Part shown: in pieces, positions 37,798 to 46,967 of the stretch
Layout of the letters: each line of letters starts with the position of its first letter
How positions within the stretch are numbered: the stretch's first letter is position 1
Origin: Bacteroidota bacterium
GTDB lineage: Bacteria > Bacteroidota > Bacteroidia > B-17B0 > Aurantibacillaceae
Assembly: GCA_018267825.1 (NCBI GenBank)
Contig: JAFDXR010000003.1
Span: forward strand, 328,952 to 392,951
Length of the DNA: 64,000 nt
Direction of reading: 5' to 3'
The notes under the pieces: generated by a model
Told to the model about the DNA's origin: nothing
The model's input: only the letters and a program-made list of their open reading frames with translations
The model's database searches: none
Position numbers and translations under genes: made by a program

Positions 37798-39108
37798 CTA
37801 TAAATTGCATTTCATCATTTTATAATTCTGATCATCGGCCAGGTTTTTCTGAATAAAATAAGCGCTTCCGGCATGGATAATAATTTTATCAGGTAAGAAC
37901 GGCGTATTTTGAATATCCGTGCGCGATACTTCTTTACCACTTACCATGTCAATTTTAATAAATGTCAGGGTACTTCCCGTAAATCGTACCATGTAAGTTT
38001 CTTTATAGGCTTCATCAACATATATATTGTGCGACAGGTCCTTTTCTCGCATGGCCAGCAAGGGCCTGTTATAAATCACTTCATGCGCCGGCGATATCGT
38101 ATACAAAAGAGTATCGGTATAATTGACCATATAAAGATTCGTATCGACCTTTATGAGCTGGGATTCAACACTGCCCAGCCAGGCGCGGTAACTATCGTCG
38201 AGCGGAAGTGCTTCGCGGTACTTTTCAAGATTTTGTTTGATCACATCAATAGGCTCGTTATACATGGTATAATGCGAGGCACGGCGGGTGTCCAGGAAAT
38301 ACTGTAGGTTATAATCCAGTTCAAAACTCCGGATCTTTTCAGTATCCGCAAAGTTTACCAACTCATGACTTACCCCTTTCTCGCGTTCTGTAAAATAAAC
38401 GTAATGTGTACGTAGTTTCCGATACGACATATACTGAAAATAATATTCATCGCGTTTATTGCAAACACAATGCCCGATTACCTGATCAAAAGCCTGCCGG
38501 CTATAGGGAGGCAACACATTCAGTTTAACGTAATCATAAAACACCTGCCAGATACTATCCTGGCTGTATATATGTACATTTCCGATACAATCCCGCCGAA
38601 GGCCTGTGGTATGTCTATGTGTTTTCATACGCGTCATCAGTTTGCCGCTTTCATCCATCAGTCGCAGATTATTCTTATTGCTCCCGGAGGTAAGAAGCAA
38701 GAGGTTTCCGTTCAGCAGATCAAAATCGAGAATAATCTCCTGGCTTTTCGGATTGAGGATGCTTTTTTTCTCGGCGGAAATAACCACGTCTTCCAGCTGG
38801 AAACTCTTCTGGCTGATAAAAAAAGTATCGGAAGGATGCTGACTCAGTTTATATTCTGCCGTACTATAACCCAGCATGGTAAAAACAAGGACCTGGTCTT
38901 TGGTGCCCACAGGCAGATTCATTTGAAAGCGCCCCTGCGCATCTGTATTCGTATAATGCGACTGGCCTTTGAGTATCACGAGGCACCCATAAACAGGGCG
39001 TCGCGTGGTGGCATCAATCAATAACCCGGTGTAAGATTGGGCCATAGCCGAGTATACCGGAATCATAACCAGGAAAATAATACAACTATAAAAGCGGATT
39101 GCTTTCAT
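37798..39108 (-). CDS. CarboxypepD_reg-like domain protein, propeller-like body
   Basis: The product is 436 residues, secreted. A signal peptide ending in YSAMAQ leads to a carboxypeptidase-D regulatory-like domain (TGLLIDATTRRPVYGCLVILKG ... LVFTMLGYSTAEY), the kind of beta-sandwich that caps TonB-dependent receptors and surface proteins. The remaining ~300 residues have alternating short strands with Asp/Trp/Tyr turns (LLLLTSGSNKNNLRLMDESG, CIGNVHIYSQDSIWQVF), suggestive of a beta-propeller. Neither a barrel nor a T9SS tail is seen. Substrate and role are unknown. Confidence 0.7.
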   Translation of the reverse strand: MKAIRFYSCIIFLVMIPVYSAMAQSYTGLLIDATTRRPVYGCLVILKGQSHYTNTDAQGRFQMNLPVGTKDQVLVFTMLGYSTAEYKLSQHPSDTFFISQKSFQLEDVVISAEKKSILNPKSQEIILDFDLLNGNLLLLTSGSNKNNLRLMDESGKLMTRMKTHRHTTGLRRDCIGNVHIYSQDSIWQVFYDYVKLNVLPPYSRQAFDQVIGHCVCNKRDEYYFQYMSYRKLRTHYVYFTEREKGVSHELVNFADTEKIRSFELDYNLQYFLDTRRASHYTMYNEPIDVIKQNLEKYREALPLDDSYRAWLGSVESQLIKVDTNLYMVNYTDTLLYTISPAHEVIYNRPLLAMREKDLSHNIYVDEAYKETYMVRFTGSTLTFIKIDMVSGKEVSRTDIQNTPFLPDKIIIHAGSAYFIQKNLADDQNYKMMKCNL

Positions 39109-39155
39109 AAATAAGAAGCGTCAGATGATATAAAAATAACGAAATTAATGTCTGT

Positions 39156-40553
39156 TTATCTCTTAAGATAAATATTCAGCAGAGCCTCATAAACCCTGAT
39201 TCCCTGCCCAAGTGCCTGTACCGGAATACGCTCATTACCTGCATGCACACTCTCCATCATGGATGGGCTTAACACAAAGGGCAAAACTCCATAGGCCGGG
39301 ATATTCGCCTGCCGGAAATAACTGTTATCGGTGGTGGCCGGAAAAAGCACCGGCAATACATGAGCCTGCGGAAACTCGCTGAGAATGGCTTTTTGCAGGG
39401 CTTCGTAATGCACGCCCAGTTCCGAGGGATCTGCTTCCGGCGACTCATCCAGCACCGTGATTTTGATGCGTGGATCAATAATACGAAACAGGAATTTCAT
39501 GAATAAAGGACGCTCCGATTTATTGGGCAGAAGGCGGCAATCGTAAAACGCCGTCGCTGTTTGGGCCACCTGGTTTACCGACCCACCCGGATTCTGCAGA
39601 CGCGTAAGCTGATAGGAATTGGTAACAAGCGTCGCCATGGCTTCATTTTCGGAAACTACCTTTTTGCGGAAAGGCTTAAAGATCCACCAGTTCAGGTGCC
39701 CTACAATAAAGCCACGGGTGCCGCCCATTACTTTTCCGAGTTCACGGAATGTTTTCTGAGTACTCTTATCAATATAAATACGTCTTTCGCTACGCTCAAT
39801 TTTATCAATGGCACGCAGCAATATTTTATTGGCATTGTTGACCGATGCCACCGAACCATGCCCCCGTGAGCGGACATTGACTTCCAGTTTCAGCCAGAGG
39901 CTTTTTTTCTCGGCATTGGAAACAAAAAAACATAAGTCGTTTTCCTTGCCCGGCACAGCTCCCCGAAGTCCACCTCCGCCCTCGCCAAACACCACCGCGG
40001 GATTAAGACGCGACAGCCATTCGGAATGCATCAGTGTGGCCGCACCGTTTTTTCCCCCGGTTTCTTCGCCCGACAAAAAAAGAATCGCCACATTGTATTT
40101 CAGGGAATCATTCCCATGCGTTTGTTTAAATGCCTGCAATGCAAAAAGCTGCATCACCGCCAGGCCTTTCATATCCAGTGCACCGCGTCCATAAATGGTA
40201 TCCTGATGAACGGCTCCGGAAAAAGGCGGAAACTTCCATCCACCCGGATCTTCGGCCGGAACCACATCCAGGTGATTCAATAATAAGACGGATGGTTTTG
40301 AGGAAGGCAAAGGCAACAAGGACGCACAGAAATTATAAGACGAATCGCTATCGGAAAACACGGATGTGTAAAGCCCCATGGAATCGCAGAGGTGCTGCAT
40401 GTATAATGCAGCCTGCTTTTCATGGCCGGAAACACTTTGAATCCGGATATAGGATGACAGTACCGATGCGGGTTCCTGTTGCGCAAAAAATGCCCCGTGA
40501 ATAAACACAGCACTGAGTACCCACAACCGTTTTATCCACTGATAACAACTCAT
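39156..40553 (-). CDS. M20-family metallopeptidase, secreted
   Basis: A 465-residue exported zinc peptidase or amidohydrolase. It has a signal peptide (LWVLSAVFIHGAFFAQ) and then the M20 motifs: VLLLNHLDVVPAED (metal His-Asp), YGRGALDMKGLAVMQ (bridging Asp) and FLSGEETGGKNGA (catalytic Glu pair). A dimerisation-type insert lies in the middle, and a final His-containing MESVHAGNERIP fits the last metal ligand. M20 enzymes remove C-terminal residues or hydrolyse acyl amino acids; its substrate is not shown. It begins 7 bp after the SIMPL gene, so the two form an operon. Confidence 0.9.
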   Translation of the reverse strand: MSCYQWIKRLWVLSAVFIHGAFFAQQEPASVLSSYIRIQSVSGHEKQAALYMQHLCDSMGLYTSVFSDSDSSYNFCASLLPLPSSKPSVLLLNHLDVVPAEDPGGWKFPPFSGAVHQDTIYGRGALDMKGLAVMQLFALQAFKQTHGNDSLKYNVAILFLSGEETGGKNGAATLMHSEWLSRLNPAVVFGEGGGGLRGAVPGKENDLCFFVSNAEKKSLWLKLEVNVRSRGHGSVASVNNANKILLRAIDKIERSERRIYIDKSTQKTFRELGKVMGGTRGFIVGHLNWWIFKPFRKKVVSENEAMATLVTNSYQLTRLQNPGGSVNQVAQTATAFYDCRLLPNKSERPLFMKFLFRIIDPRIKITVLDESPEADPSELGVHYEALQKAILSEFPQAHVLPVLFPATTDNSYFRQANIPAYGVLPFVLSPSMMESVHAGNERIPVQALGQGIRVYEALLNIYLKR

Positions 40554-40560
40554 AAACTGC

Positions 40561-41241
40561 TTACTTAACCAGGTCGTAGCTCACCTCTGTTTTGCAGTAT
40601 ACTGTAATATAGCCGGGGTTGAGTACATATTTCTCACCCAGCATGTCAGAAATCTGGATCATGGGCAGTCGCTCAAAACTGTTTTTGGTTTCCATAACCA
40701 GCTCTTTAATCTGGAAGGCTTTTCCGATGTCCTGCCCTGCCGCGTCTGAGTATATCTGCGCGCGTCCCCTGGCATTGACAACTGCCTGGCGGCGTGCCTG
40801 TGCATAGAGTGTTTCCATAGCAGAGTAGCGGTAAGATATGCCCGTGATCGTGGTCACATTGCGACGATAAAGGTCGATCACGAGATCCTGAAGCCTGCTC
40901 ATGTTTTTGACGGTGATTATATATTCTTTCACAAAATACTGGCTTCCGTCACGAAACCTCACAATCGGTGCATTTTCCCTGATCTCCACATCCTCTGATG
41001 CACTGAGCTTTACCTGTATGTCTGCATCACTGAACAGAAAAGCTGCCGAACTCAGGTTATTACCAACATTTGAAACAGGTTTTTCAATATCCAGTGTAAG
41101 CACAGCCATATCAGGCAGAACCTTTACAGCAGCTTCTCCGGTAACCGTTAATAATGGAATGTTTTGAAACACCTGTGCCTGTAGGGTTACCGACAATACC
41201 AGATAAAGCAAAAAAAGAACTGTCCGAAATAATTTTCTCAT
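40561..41241 (-). CDS. SIMPL (DUF541) domain protein
   Basis: A 226-residue exported protein with a signal peptide (RKLFRTVLFLLYLVLSVTLQAQ) and then the SIMPL pattern: PLLTVTGEAAVKVLPDMAVLTLDIE, a Glu/Asn-rich segment, ITGISYRYSAMETLYAQARRQAVVNARGRAQ and a conserved C-terminal YVLNPGYITVYCKTEVSY. SIMPL proteins are periplasmic; the family was named after a signalling-interacting protein and no enzymatic activity is established. An in-frame GTG at 41265 is upstream but the ATG at 41241 starts the signal peptide. It is followed by the peptidase gene. Confidence 0.88.
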   Translation of the reverse strand: MRKLFRTVLFLLYLVLSVTLQAQVFQNIPLLTVTGEAAVKVLPDMAVLTLDIEKPVSNVGNNLSSAAFLFSDADIQVKLSASEDVEIRENAPIVRFRDGSQYFVKEYIITVKNMSRLQDLVIDLYRRNVTTITGISYRYSAMETLYAQARRQAVVNARGRAQIYSDAAGQDIGKAFQIKELVMETKNSFERLPMIQISDMLGEKYVLNPGYITVYCKTEVSYDLVK

Positions 41242-41405
41242 AACAATGCGCGGTAAAATATTCACTACGAATTTAATAAAAGATAAGCCGGCCAGACTGT
41301 TTTTAGATTTTTTAATAGAACCAGTGTTTGTTTCTGTCAGAATACAAGCTTATCTTTAATCATGCTCCCATCCGGGCAGGATTTTTAACCGGAAAACAAT
41401 ACACC

Positions 41406-42404
41406 ATGAAAACTCTATTTTCATTCCTCGGCATCCTGATCTTATTCAGCTCCTGCAGTAAATATGGCTATGTCACCGTGCATTACCCGATCCGTCCCAT
41501 GATGCATTTTCCTGACAGCATCCAACGTATGGCCCTTGCCGACCGTTCGCTCACCAGGAAAGAAAACATGAAAGGTTCTGTAATCGAAGCCATTATTACG
41601 GGTGAAATCGGCGGGTCTGACAAACGTGCGTCTCTCGAATCGATGCGGGCTGTTTACGACCGCTTTAACAACTGGCGGGGTGTACAGGTACTGAACTCCA
41701 ACGGTCTTAAACTGTATGGCACGGGAACCGGCGAAGTGCCCGATCCGCTTCCGTGGCAACAGGTTCGTTACCTCTGCGATTCGCTGCACAGCGATGTATT
41801 GCTGGTGCTCGAAATGTTTGACTCCAACTCAAACCTGCTGCAATCGGCTGTGGCCAGTGAGGTGGTACAGATTGCCACTACCGGAAACTCCAATCCTCCA
41901 CCGGTGCAGGTGCGTATGACCGTGAACAGCTACTGGCGACTATATGATCCTTACCATGAGCAGATTCTTGATGAATTCCGCTCATCCAATTACATGAATT
42001 TTAATGTGAGTAGTCCCCTGAGTCCGCCGCCGCCGGAGGCTTTGCAGCAAACGGCCTATCAGGCGGGTATTGAATACATTCAGCGTTTCCTGCCAACGTA
42101 TTACAATGTGCGACGCGATATGTATAAGCGTGGTAAGGGGCGTGATAAACTGGCTTTTAAACGGGCCTTCCGTAAAGCAGAGGTTGCCGACTGGAATGCA
42201 GCGGCAGAAGACTGGACCAAACTGGCAAAATCGCACAAACGCCGGAACGCAGGCCGTGCCTGTTTAAACCTGGCAGTGGCCTACGAAGTGCTCGGACAAA
42301 CCAGCAAAGCGCTTGAGTGGGCCCGCAAAGCCTACGAAGAGTACAACAATAAAATTGCCCGGAATTATGTAGATAACCTGCGTTTCAGGCTGCGTTATGA
42401 ATAA
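41406..42404 (+). CDS. DUF6340-like lipoprotein with helical-repeat tail
   Basis: A 332-residue protein whose signal sequence ends in ILFSSCSKYG, with a lipobox-like SSC. It begins MKTLFSFLGILILF at 41406, 78 bp after an earlier in-frame codon, and the signal peptide decides this start. The body has a Bacteroidota pattern (VTVHYPIRPMMHFPDSIQRMALADR), a stretch of beta strands, and about 100 C-terminal residues of TPR-like helices (AGRACLNLAVAYEVLGQTSKALEWARKA). It may bind envelope partners. It resembles the DUF6340 family, with no known function. The stop is convergent with the WG-repeat gene. Confidence 0.75.
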   Translation: MKTLFSFLGILILFSSCSKYGYVTVHYPIRPMMHFPDSIQRMALADRSLTRKENMKGSVIEAIITGEIGGSDKRASLESMRAVYDRFNNWRGVQVLNSNGLKLYGTGTGEVPDPLPWQQVRYLCDSLHSDVLLVLEMFDSNSNLLQSAVASEVVQIATTGNSNPPPVQVRMTVNSYWRLYDPYHEQILDEFRSSNYMNFNVSSPLSPPPPEALQQTAYQAGIEYIQRFLPTYYNVRRDMYKRGKGRDKLAFKRAFRKAEVADWNAAAEDWTKLAKSHKRRNAGRACLNLAVAYEVLGQTSKALEWARKAYEEYNNKIARNYVDNLRFRLRYE

Positions 42405-42412
42405 TTCTTTTC

Positions 42413-43327
42413 TTACTTCCCTACTTTCTGTTTGGTGGTAAGATCGATTTCATAAACCGATTCGTTCTCGGTTTTCGCGACCCAGGCTGTTTTTTTACCG
42501 GCTGAAGAAACAGAGTAATACTCGAATGGCAGAATAACTTTATTGGAAGCGTCGATTATTCCCCATTTACCACCTTTTTTCACCACGAGGTAATCACCGC
42601 TTGGCCATGCATCTTCGTATTCGAAAGGAATTACCACTTTGCCGGTGCGATCTATGAAGCCGTATTTTCCGCCCTGATCCTTGCGGGCAGGAGCCAGTCC
42701 CAACTCATCCGAATAACTCTCGATCATGTAATACGAGAAAGGAACAATGATTTCATTTTTGAGATTTACCACCCCGCAGATATTATCCTTACCCACCGGC
42801 CACAAGCCATTTGAAATACGTTTTGACCAGAATTCATATTGGTATGGGATCAGCATTTTCCCGGAAAGGTCCATTAATCCCACATTCGACGTATTGGTTT
42901 CGCCAACCACCAATACTTTATCGCTGGCATAAAATTCGAGCCTGCCGTATTTTACCGGGATAACTTCTTTGCCGGTACTGTCGATCATACCATGCAGTGC
43001 ATCAAACTCTCCTGTTTTTATTTCAATGATACTGTATCCATGATCAAATGATCCGGCACGATCATACTTACACGGTACCACCTCTTTACCTTCGGCATTG
43101 ATAAATCCGTATTTGCCATTCTTATTGATCACATAGCTCAGCCCCGGTTTGTAGCCGAAGTTGAAATCCACTTCCTTGTAAATGGGTTTCACGATGTATT
43201 TATCTTCTGCATCTGCAATGCCGTAGAGCCCGCTTTTTTCATCCTGTCTGGCGTAATTCTGCGCCTGGCCCGCAATATGTAAAACCAGTAAGGTAAGTCC
43301 GATGGACCACGTTTTGGAGAGTGTCAT
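42413..43327 (-). CDS. WG-repeat protein, exported
   Basis: The product is 304 residues. A signal peptide (KTWSIGLTLLVLHIAGQAQ) is followed by about seven WG-type repeats in which G(K/L)YG(F/I)I(D/N) alternates with (K/E)(V/I)(V/I)P (examples: NKNGKYGFINAEGKEVVPC, GKYGFIDRTGKVVIPFEYE, KWGIIDASNKVILPFEYY). Such repeats form beta-propeller-like scaffolds and are common in Bacteroidota surface proteins. No catalytic motif is seen. The start follows the ATG at 43327; a longer in-frame form would add an unlikely N-terminus. A TATCTTCG near-match to the -7 element lies just upstream. Confidence 0.85.
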   Translation of the reverse strand: MTLSKTWSIGLTLLVLHIAGQAQNYARQDEKSGLYGIADAEDKYIVKPIYKEVDFNFGYKPGLSYVINKNGKYGFINAEGKEVVPCKYDRAGSFDHGYSIIEIKTGEFDALHGMIDSTGKEVIPVKYGRLEFYASDKVLVVGETNTSNVGLMDLSGKMLIPYQYEFWSKRISNGLWPVGKDNICGVVNLKNEIIVPFSYYMIESYSDELGLAPARKDQGGKYGFIDRTGKVVIPFEYEDAWPSGDYLVVKKGGKWGIIDASNKVILPFEYYSVSSAGKKTAWVAKTENESVYEIDLTTKQKVGK

Positions 43328-43419
43328 ACGTTTATTTTTAAAGAATACCGAAGATACAAAAAATGGAATAAATAACATTTAGACAAGCATGACTCTGTGA
43401 GACATGAAAAAACCGTCTT

Positions 43420-43884
43420 TCAGAAATGCCGCATGTACGGCCTGGATGCAAAGGGTGAAAAAGGCCATGGGATCACCAGCAGAATAATCAATAAAGCCAG
43501 CGTAAACCAGATAGCCATGGTTTTGAATTTTTCAGGATCTGTTTGTTTTCGTTTGGCTTTGGCTGAGCCGATGGTTATGAAGACAACAGCCAGCAACATG
43601 GTTACACTGTGTTCCATGCCAAAGAACCTGACCTCCCGCTGATGAACAGCATCTTTGTACTGGCTCAGAAAATAGGCTATAAGCGGGCTTACAACATATA
43701 AGCCAATGCCGATCACCAGCTGCACATGAGCAATGGTAGCTGTGGTATGACGCAGGGTATTATCAAACCTGGAAAATGGAAGTTTCCGGAACCAGCCCCT
43801 GTAAGCTCTGTAAAGGGCGTACAGAAGACTGATGAGCACCAGCCACCGGGTGAGAGAATGAAGTGCTAAGAGAGTGTTGTACAT
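43420..43884 (-). CDS. Small cytochrome-b561-like membrane protein
   Basis: A 154-residue integral membrane protein with four hydrophobic segments. Conserved histidines are at LHSLTRWLVL, HTTATIAHVQLVIGIGLY and GMEHSVTMLLAVV, and a closing VIPWPFSPFASRP is present. This arrangement is shared by Bacteroidota proteins commonly called 'cytochrome b' but haem binding is not demonstrated. A conserved basic loop (SAKAKRKQTDPEKFKTMAIWF) sits between helices 3 and 4. It is followed by the TPR gene's stop 14 bp away, so they may be co-transcribed. Confidence 0.7.
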   Translation of the reverse strand: MYNTLLALHSLTRWLVLISLLYALYRAYRGWFRKLPFSRFDNTLRHTTATIAHVQLVIGIGLYVVSPLIAYFLSQYKDAVHQREVRFFGMEHSVTMLLAVVFITIGSAKAKRKQTDPEKFKTMAIWFTLALLIILLVIPWPFSPFASRPYMRHF

Positions 43885-43898
43885 GTTTATGTATGCGT

Positions 43899-45080
43899 TT
43901 ATTGCGCCTGTTGAATGAGTTTATCGATGTCGCGAATATCATTGTCCATACTTTTCCCCTTAAGAAAAAGTGCTTTAGCTGTGGCTTTATCTCCTTTTAA
44001 GAGGTAATACACGCCGCGGTGTGCATATACATAAGGATTAGACGGATCAAGGGTTTCGGAGGTGTCAATATCTGAGAGACCTTCTTCCAGAAGACCCAAT
44101 CTGATTTTGGCAAGGCCACGGTTATTAAAAGGAAAAGGTTTACCCGCGTCCAGCCGGATAGCTTCATCAAGGGCAATAACCGCTTCTTTGTATCTCTCCA
44201 GGCAAAGCAGATCATACCCTTTATTATTCCATAAATCCGCATCTTTCGGAAAGCGGACCAGGGCCTGCTCAATCACCTCAAGTGCTTCGCTGTAAAATCC
44301 CTGCTTCGAGTATGCATACGCTTTTCCCATAAAAAGCCACTTATCTCTGCCATCTTCCTGAATGCACTCCTCTGCCATTTTTATGGCTTCCTGGTATTGT
44401 TTCAGGTGAATAAGAATATAAATGCGATTGGCCTTAACGTCTTTTCCCTTATATCCGAGCAGAACAGCCTGATCGTAAGCTCTGGCAGCCTCCTCATACC
44501 GCTTTGTTTTCATGAGGGCATAGCCATATACTGCGAAGGCATGTGCATCCATGGTGCCATGCTTTACAAAAAGATCAAGAAAGCGGCAGAGCAGATCATA
44601 CTCTTTTATGCGGAGCAGAATCTCATCCCACTTCCCCTTTACGATATTGAAGTTCTGCGGCTTCCTTTCTATATCCTTCTCTATCTGATCCAAAACCGCA
44701 TTAGCCTCATCGCGCCTGTTCAGATGCGCAAGCACTACTGTTTCATTGAAGCGATCATAGACGGTGTATTCACCCTGCGCTTTCAACCACAACTGCAAGT
44801 CGTAAGCCTTTTGATACAATTTTGCTTTAATATAGAGGTGAAACCCGATACGGCATATTTTAGATGTACGATCCTCCGGTTCGATTCCTTCAAAATAAGA
44901 AATACCATCACCAATTTGCCCTTCGAGATACAGCGAGAGCAAGGCCTCTTGTTCAAGAACTCCTTTGTCGGGTTCAATCACCGGAATGTCGCTTTCGGGA
45001 AGAACCGGCGTTTTACTGGTTCTATACCACAAAAAAGCAACAATAGCGGCCAGGAAAAGAAATGTAAAAAAATACACCAT
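43899..45080 (-). CDS. Membrane-anchored TPR protein
   Basis: A 393-residue protein with an N-terminal membrane helix (VYFFTFLFLAAIVAFLWY) and a Pro/Asp-rich linker, then about eight TPR-like helix pairs (AFAVYGYALMKTKRYEEAARAYDQA, ADLWNNKGYDLLCLERYKEAVIALDEA, PYVYAHRGVYYLLKGD). TPRs mediate protein-protein contacts. A periplasmic or cytoplasmic scaffold role is likely, but the partner is unknown. A good -7 element (TACCTTTG) lies at 45104-45111 with a leader of about 20 nt. Confidence 0.85.
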   Translation of the reverse strand: MVYFFTFLFLAAIVAFLWYRTSKTPVLPESDIPVIEPDKGVLEQEALLSLYLEGQIGDGISYFEGIEPEDRTSKICRIGFHLYIKAKLYQKAYDLQLWLKAQGEYTVYDRFNETVVLAHLNRRDEANAVLDQIEKDIERKPQNFNIVKGKWDEILLRIKEYDLLCRFLDLFVKHGTMDAHAFAVYGYALMKTKRYEEAARAYDQAVLLGYKGKDVKANRIYILIHLKQYQEAIKMAEECIQEDGRDKWLFMGKAYAYSKQGFYSEALEVIEQALVRFPKDADLWNNKGYDLLCLERYKEAVIALDEAIRLDAGKPFPFNNRGLAKIRLGLLEEGLSDIDTSETLDPSNPYVYAHRGVYYLLKGDKATAKALFLKGKSMDNDIRDIDKLIQQAQ

Positions 45081-45103
45081 ACACTGCAGACAGATAGTTC
45101 CGC

Positions 45104-45111
45104 CAAAGGTA
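45104..45111 (-). promoter_or_regulatory. -7 element for the TPR gene
   Basis: Minus-strand TACCTTTG matches TAnnTTTG exactly, 23 bp before the ATG at 45080. Confidence 0.6.
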
Positions 45112-45163
45112 AGGCAATACGATCAGAAAAAAGAACACAACAACATGGTCGGGATTCCAGGCT

Positions 45164-45940
45164 CTATTCCTTATCCAGAAAGCTCAGCTTAAACCGATTT
45201 GTTTTATGATCCCAGTCGACGATCACACGATCTTCATTAAAAATGCGCAGCCTGAACATACGCAGTGTTTCGAAGTTGGCATCAAAGTCGGGATCCTCCC
45301 AGCACACCATGCCCTTTTCAAGCGGATGCAGGGCAATAGCTGATTTCCGGCGGGCGATGCCTACATAATCGATACTGCTTGAGTAGTATCCTTTTGAGGG
45401 CTTCATCCAATCGTACGATTTATTGGCTTTGATCACAAGTGCTTCCGGAAGGCCCGCAAAATCCATGTAAATACCCAGCAATGTATCGCCTGGAACTTTG
45501 TTGTGAATCACAAATTTCACCTCACCCGATTCTTTGGAAGCCATGTAAAGTGAATCAAATGTTGCATTATCCATGTCGTGCCTGTTCATAAGACCGGAAA
45601 GCACCATGAGTTTGGATGCATCATAAATATCGAATCCTTCATCGCAGCACCCAATGGTGAGAACATAGTTTTTACCGGGTGGAATGCGCGAATAAATGGT
45701 ATCGATAGGCTCGCGCGCACCTTCATTAAAAAAAACAATGGTATCGGTATCGGGGTAGTGCGGGTAGATAGTGATACGATCGGGAGCCGGTTTAAAACTA
45801 ATGCCGTTGATTTGCCAACGATATGTACTCTGACGGGAAGAGATCAGGTAATCATCGCAGATCACTGTTGTCTGCCCGTAGATGAAGGTTGCAAAACCAT
45901 TTAACCACAGGCACAGATAAAACACATAAAGATATTTCAT
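45164..45940 (-). CDS. Exported protein of unknown function
   Basis: The product is about 258 residues. A signal peptide (KYLYVFYLCLWLNGFATFIYGQ) is followed by a short domain with TTVICDDYLIS, then a mostly beta region (ITIYPHYPDTDTIVFF, KNYVLTIGCCDEGFDIYD). The C-terminal ~60 residues have paired Phe/Arg strands (RIFNEDRVIVDWDHK). No family is recognised. In-frame starts at 45955 and 45946 are also possible and only change the first residues. It is immediately downstream of a 54-codon membrane frame at 45966, so they probably share a transcript. Confidence 0.65.
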   Translation of the reverse strand: MKYLYVFYLCLWLNGFATFIYGQTTVICDDYLISSRQSTYRWQINGISFKPAPDRITIYPHYPDTDTIVFFNEGAREPIDTIYSRIPPGKNYVLTIGCCDEGFDIYDASKLMVLSGLMNRHDMDNATFDSLYMASKESGEVKFVIHNKVPGDTLLGIYMDFAGLPEALVIKANKSYDWMKPSKGYYSSSIDYVGIARRKSAIALHPLEKGMVCWEDPDFDANFETLRMFRLRIFNEDRVIVDWDHKTNRFKLSFLDKE

Positions 45941-45965
45941 TTGCATGCCGGGCATTCTCGTCGGG

Positions 45966-46130
45966 TTACAGCAGGTCCGGGCCTTCAGTGTCGTTCTTGC
46001 CATTCGATGATTTATTGCCGGAAGGCTCATCCTCCATCGCGGCCAGAATCCGGTTGCGAACGGGTGGTGAAATGATCAGCAGGCCAATCAATACGATACA
46101 GGCTATGAATATTTCTGCGACAAGCGTCAT
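45966..46130 (-). CDS. Small single-helix membrane protein (54 aa)
   Basis: A 54-codon frame with a start at 46130 and stop at 45966. It begins MTLVAEIFIACIVLIGLL, a hydrophobic membrane segment, and has a polar tail (NRILAAMEDEPSGNK, then KNDTEGPDLL). Support comes from the exact -7 element TAATTTTG (46135-46142) only four bases before the ATG, and from the adjacent secreted-protein gene starting 10-25 bp downstream. It may be a small assembly or regulatory peptide (inference). Confidence 0.5.
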   Translation of the reverse strand: MTLVAEIFIACIVLIGLLIISPPVRNRILAAMEDEPSGNKSSNGKNDTEGPDLL

Positions 46131-46134
46131 GCTG

Positions 46135-46142
46135 CAAAATTA
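46135..46142 (-). promoter_or_regulatory. -7 element for the 54-aa gene, leaderless
   Basis: Minus-strand TAATTTTG matches TAnnTTTG exactly and ends four bases before the ATG at 46130, so transcription would start at or beside the start codon. Confidence 0.5.
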
Positions 46143-46225
46143 ATCTTTTTGCGTATTACAGATACATGAGAGATATCAGATAACGCTCATACTACAAATT
46201 ATCCGGCCGAAAAATGTTCCTGCTT

Positions 46226-46930
46226 TTAATCCCACCAAAAAAACAACCGGTGGCTGCGCTTCATTTCATCGGCCAGGGCCTCTACCGAACCTGTACCCTG
46301 GTCTACCACATCAGGGCATACCTTATACACCTCCTGTGCAAATGCGGTCCAGTTCGTCGGTTCGCTCTTGATCAGAAACTCACACCAATCGCCTGAAGCG
46401 CCGATGAGCTCCAGGGAATAACGATCGTCGAATTGTTTAATGATCCTGCAAAGACTATCAGTATCAATATCGTAATTAATTCCATCTGTTTTGATCTCTT
46501 TCAGTATGGTATATTTATCGGTTGTTTTCAGAATACCTATGTGATCGGCCCGCCCGTTGATGCCAAAACCATTTTCCAGAAGAAAAATACTGTAGCCCCG
46601 TTTCCTGAAATTCTCGCGAAGGCTCAATACCAGGTTATAAGACTTTGTATTTGATTCCTGAATCACAAGGCCGTTCAAATGCATGGGATCTACTTCTGTT
46701 TCTACACCATGCTGAATCATTTTGGAAAGTGAATAATGGAATGGCTCCATCGTGCCGGAGCATAATTTCCGGAGATCCTGGATAACCGAACTATCGAGTT
46801 GCATGCTGTCGCACCAGTGCCGTTCTTCAGCATTAAGGACATAAGCCTGCACAGGGGCTTGCTGCCGGCAGGAAATAAGTGTTACCAGCATCCATACCAG
46901 TGAACCACATATGATCTGTTTCTTTTTCAT
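46226..46930 (-). CDS. DUF4253-domain lipoprotein
   Basis: The product is 234 residues with a lipobox-type signal (SLVWMLVTLISC, ending near residue 21). The body is an N-terminal helical part and then the DUF4253 pattern: ILKEIKTDGINYDIDTDSL, YSLELIGASGDWCEFL and a terminal ...SHRLFFWWD, where the Phe-Phe-Trp-Trp-Asp end is a strong family mark. The DUF4253 family has no assigned activity. It is the last gene of a compact set that begins with the CYTH gene at 48640, with a 37-bp gap after the small membrane protein. Confidence 0.8.
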   Translation of the reverse strand: MKKKQIICGSLVWMLVTLISCRQQAPVQAYVLNAEERHWCDSMQLDSSVIQDLRKLCSGTMEPFHYSLSKMIQHGVETEVDPMHLNGLVIQESNTKSYNLVLSLRENFRKRGYSIFLLENGFGINGRADHIGILKTTDKYTILKEIKTDGINYDIDTDSLCRIIKQFDDRYSLELIGASGDWCEFLIKSEPTNWTAFAQEVYKVCPDVVDQGTGSVEALADEMKRSHRLFFWWD

Positions 46931-46967
46931 CGTTTTTGAATTTACTTTTACAAACCAGGTTATATTT

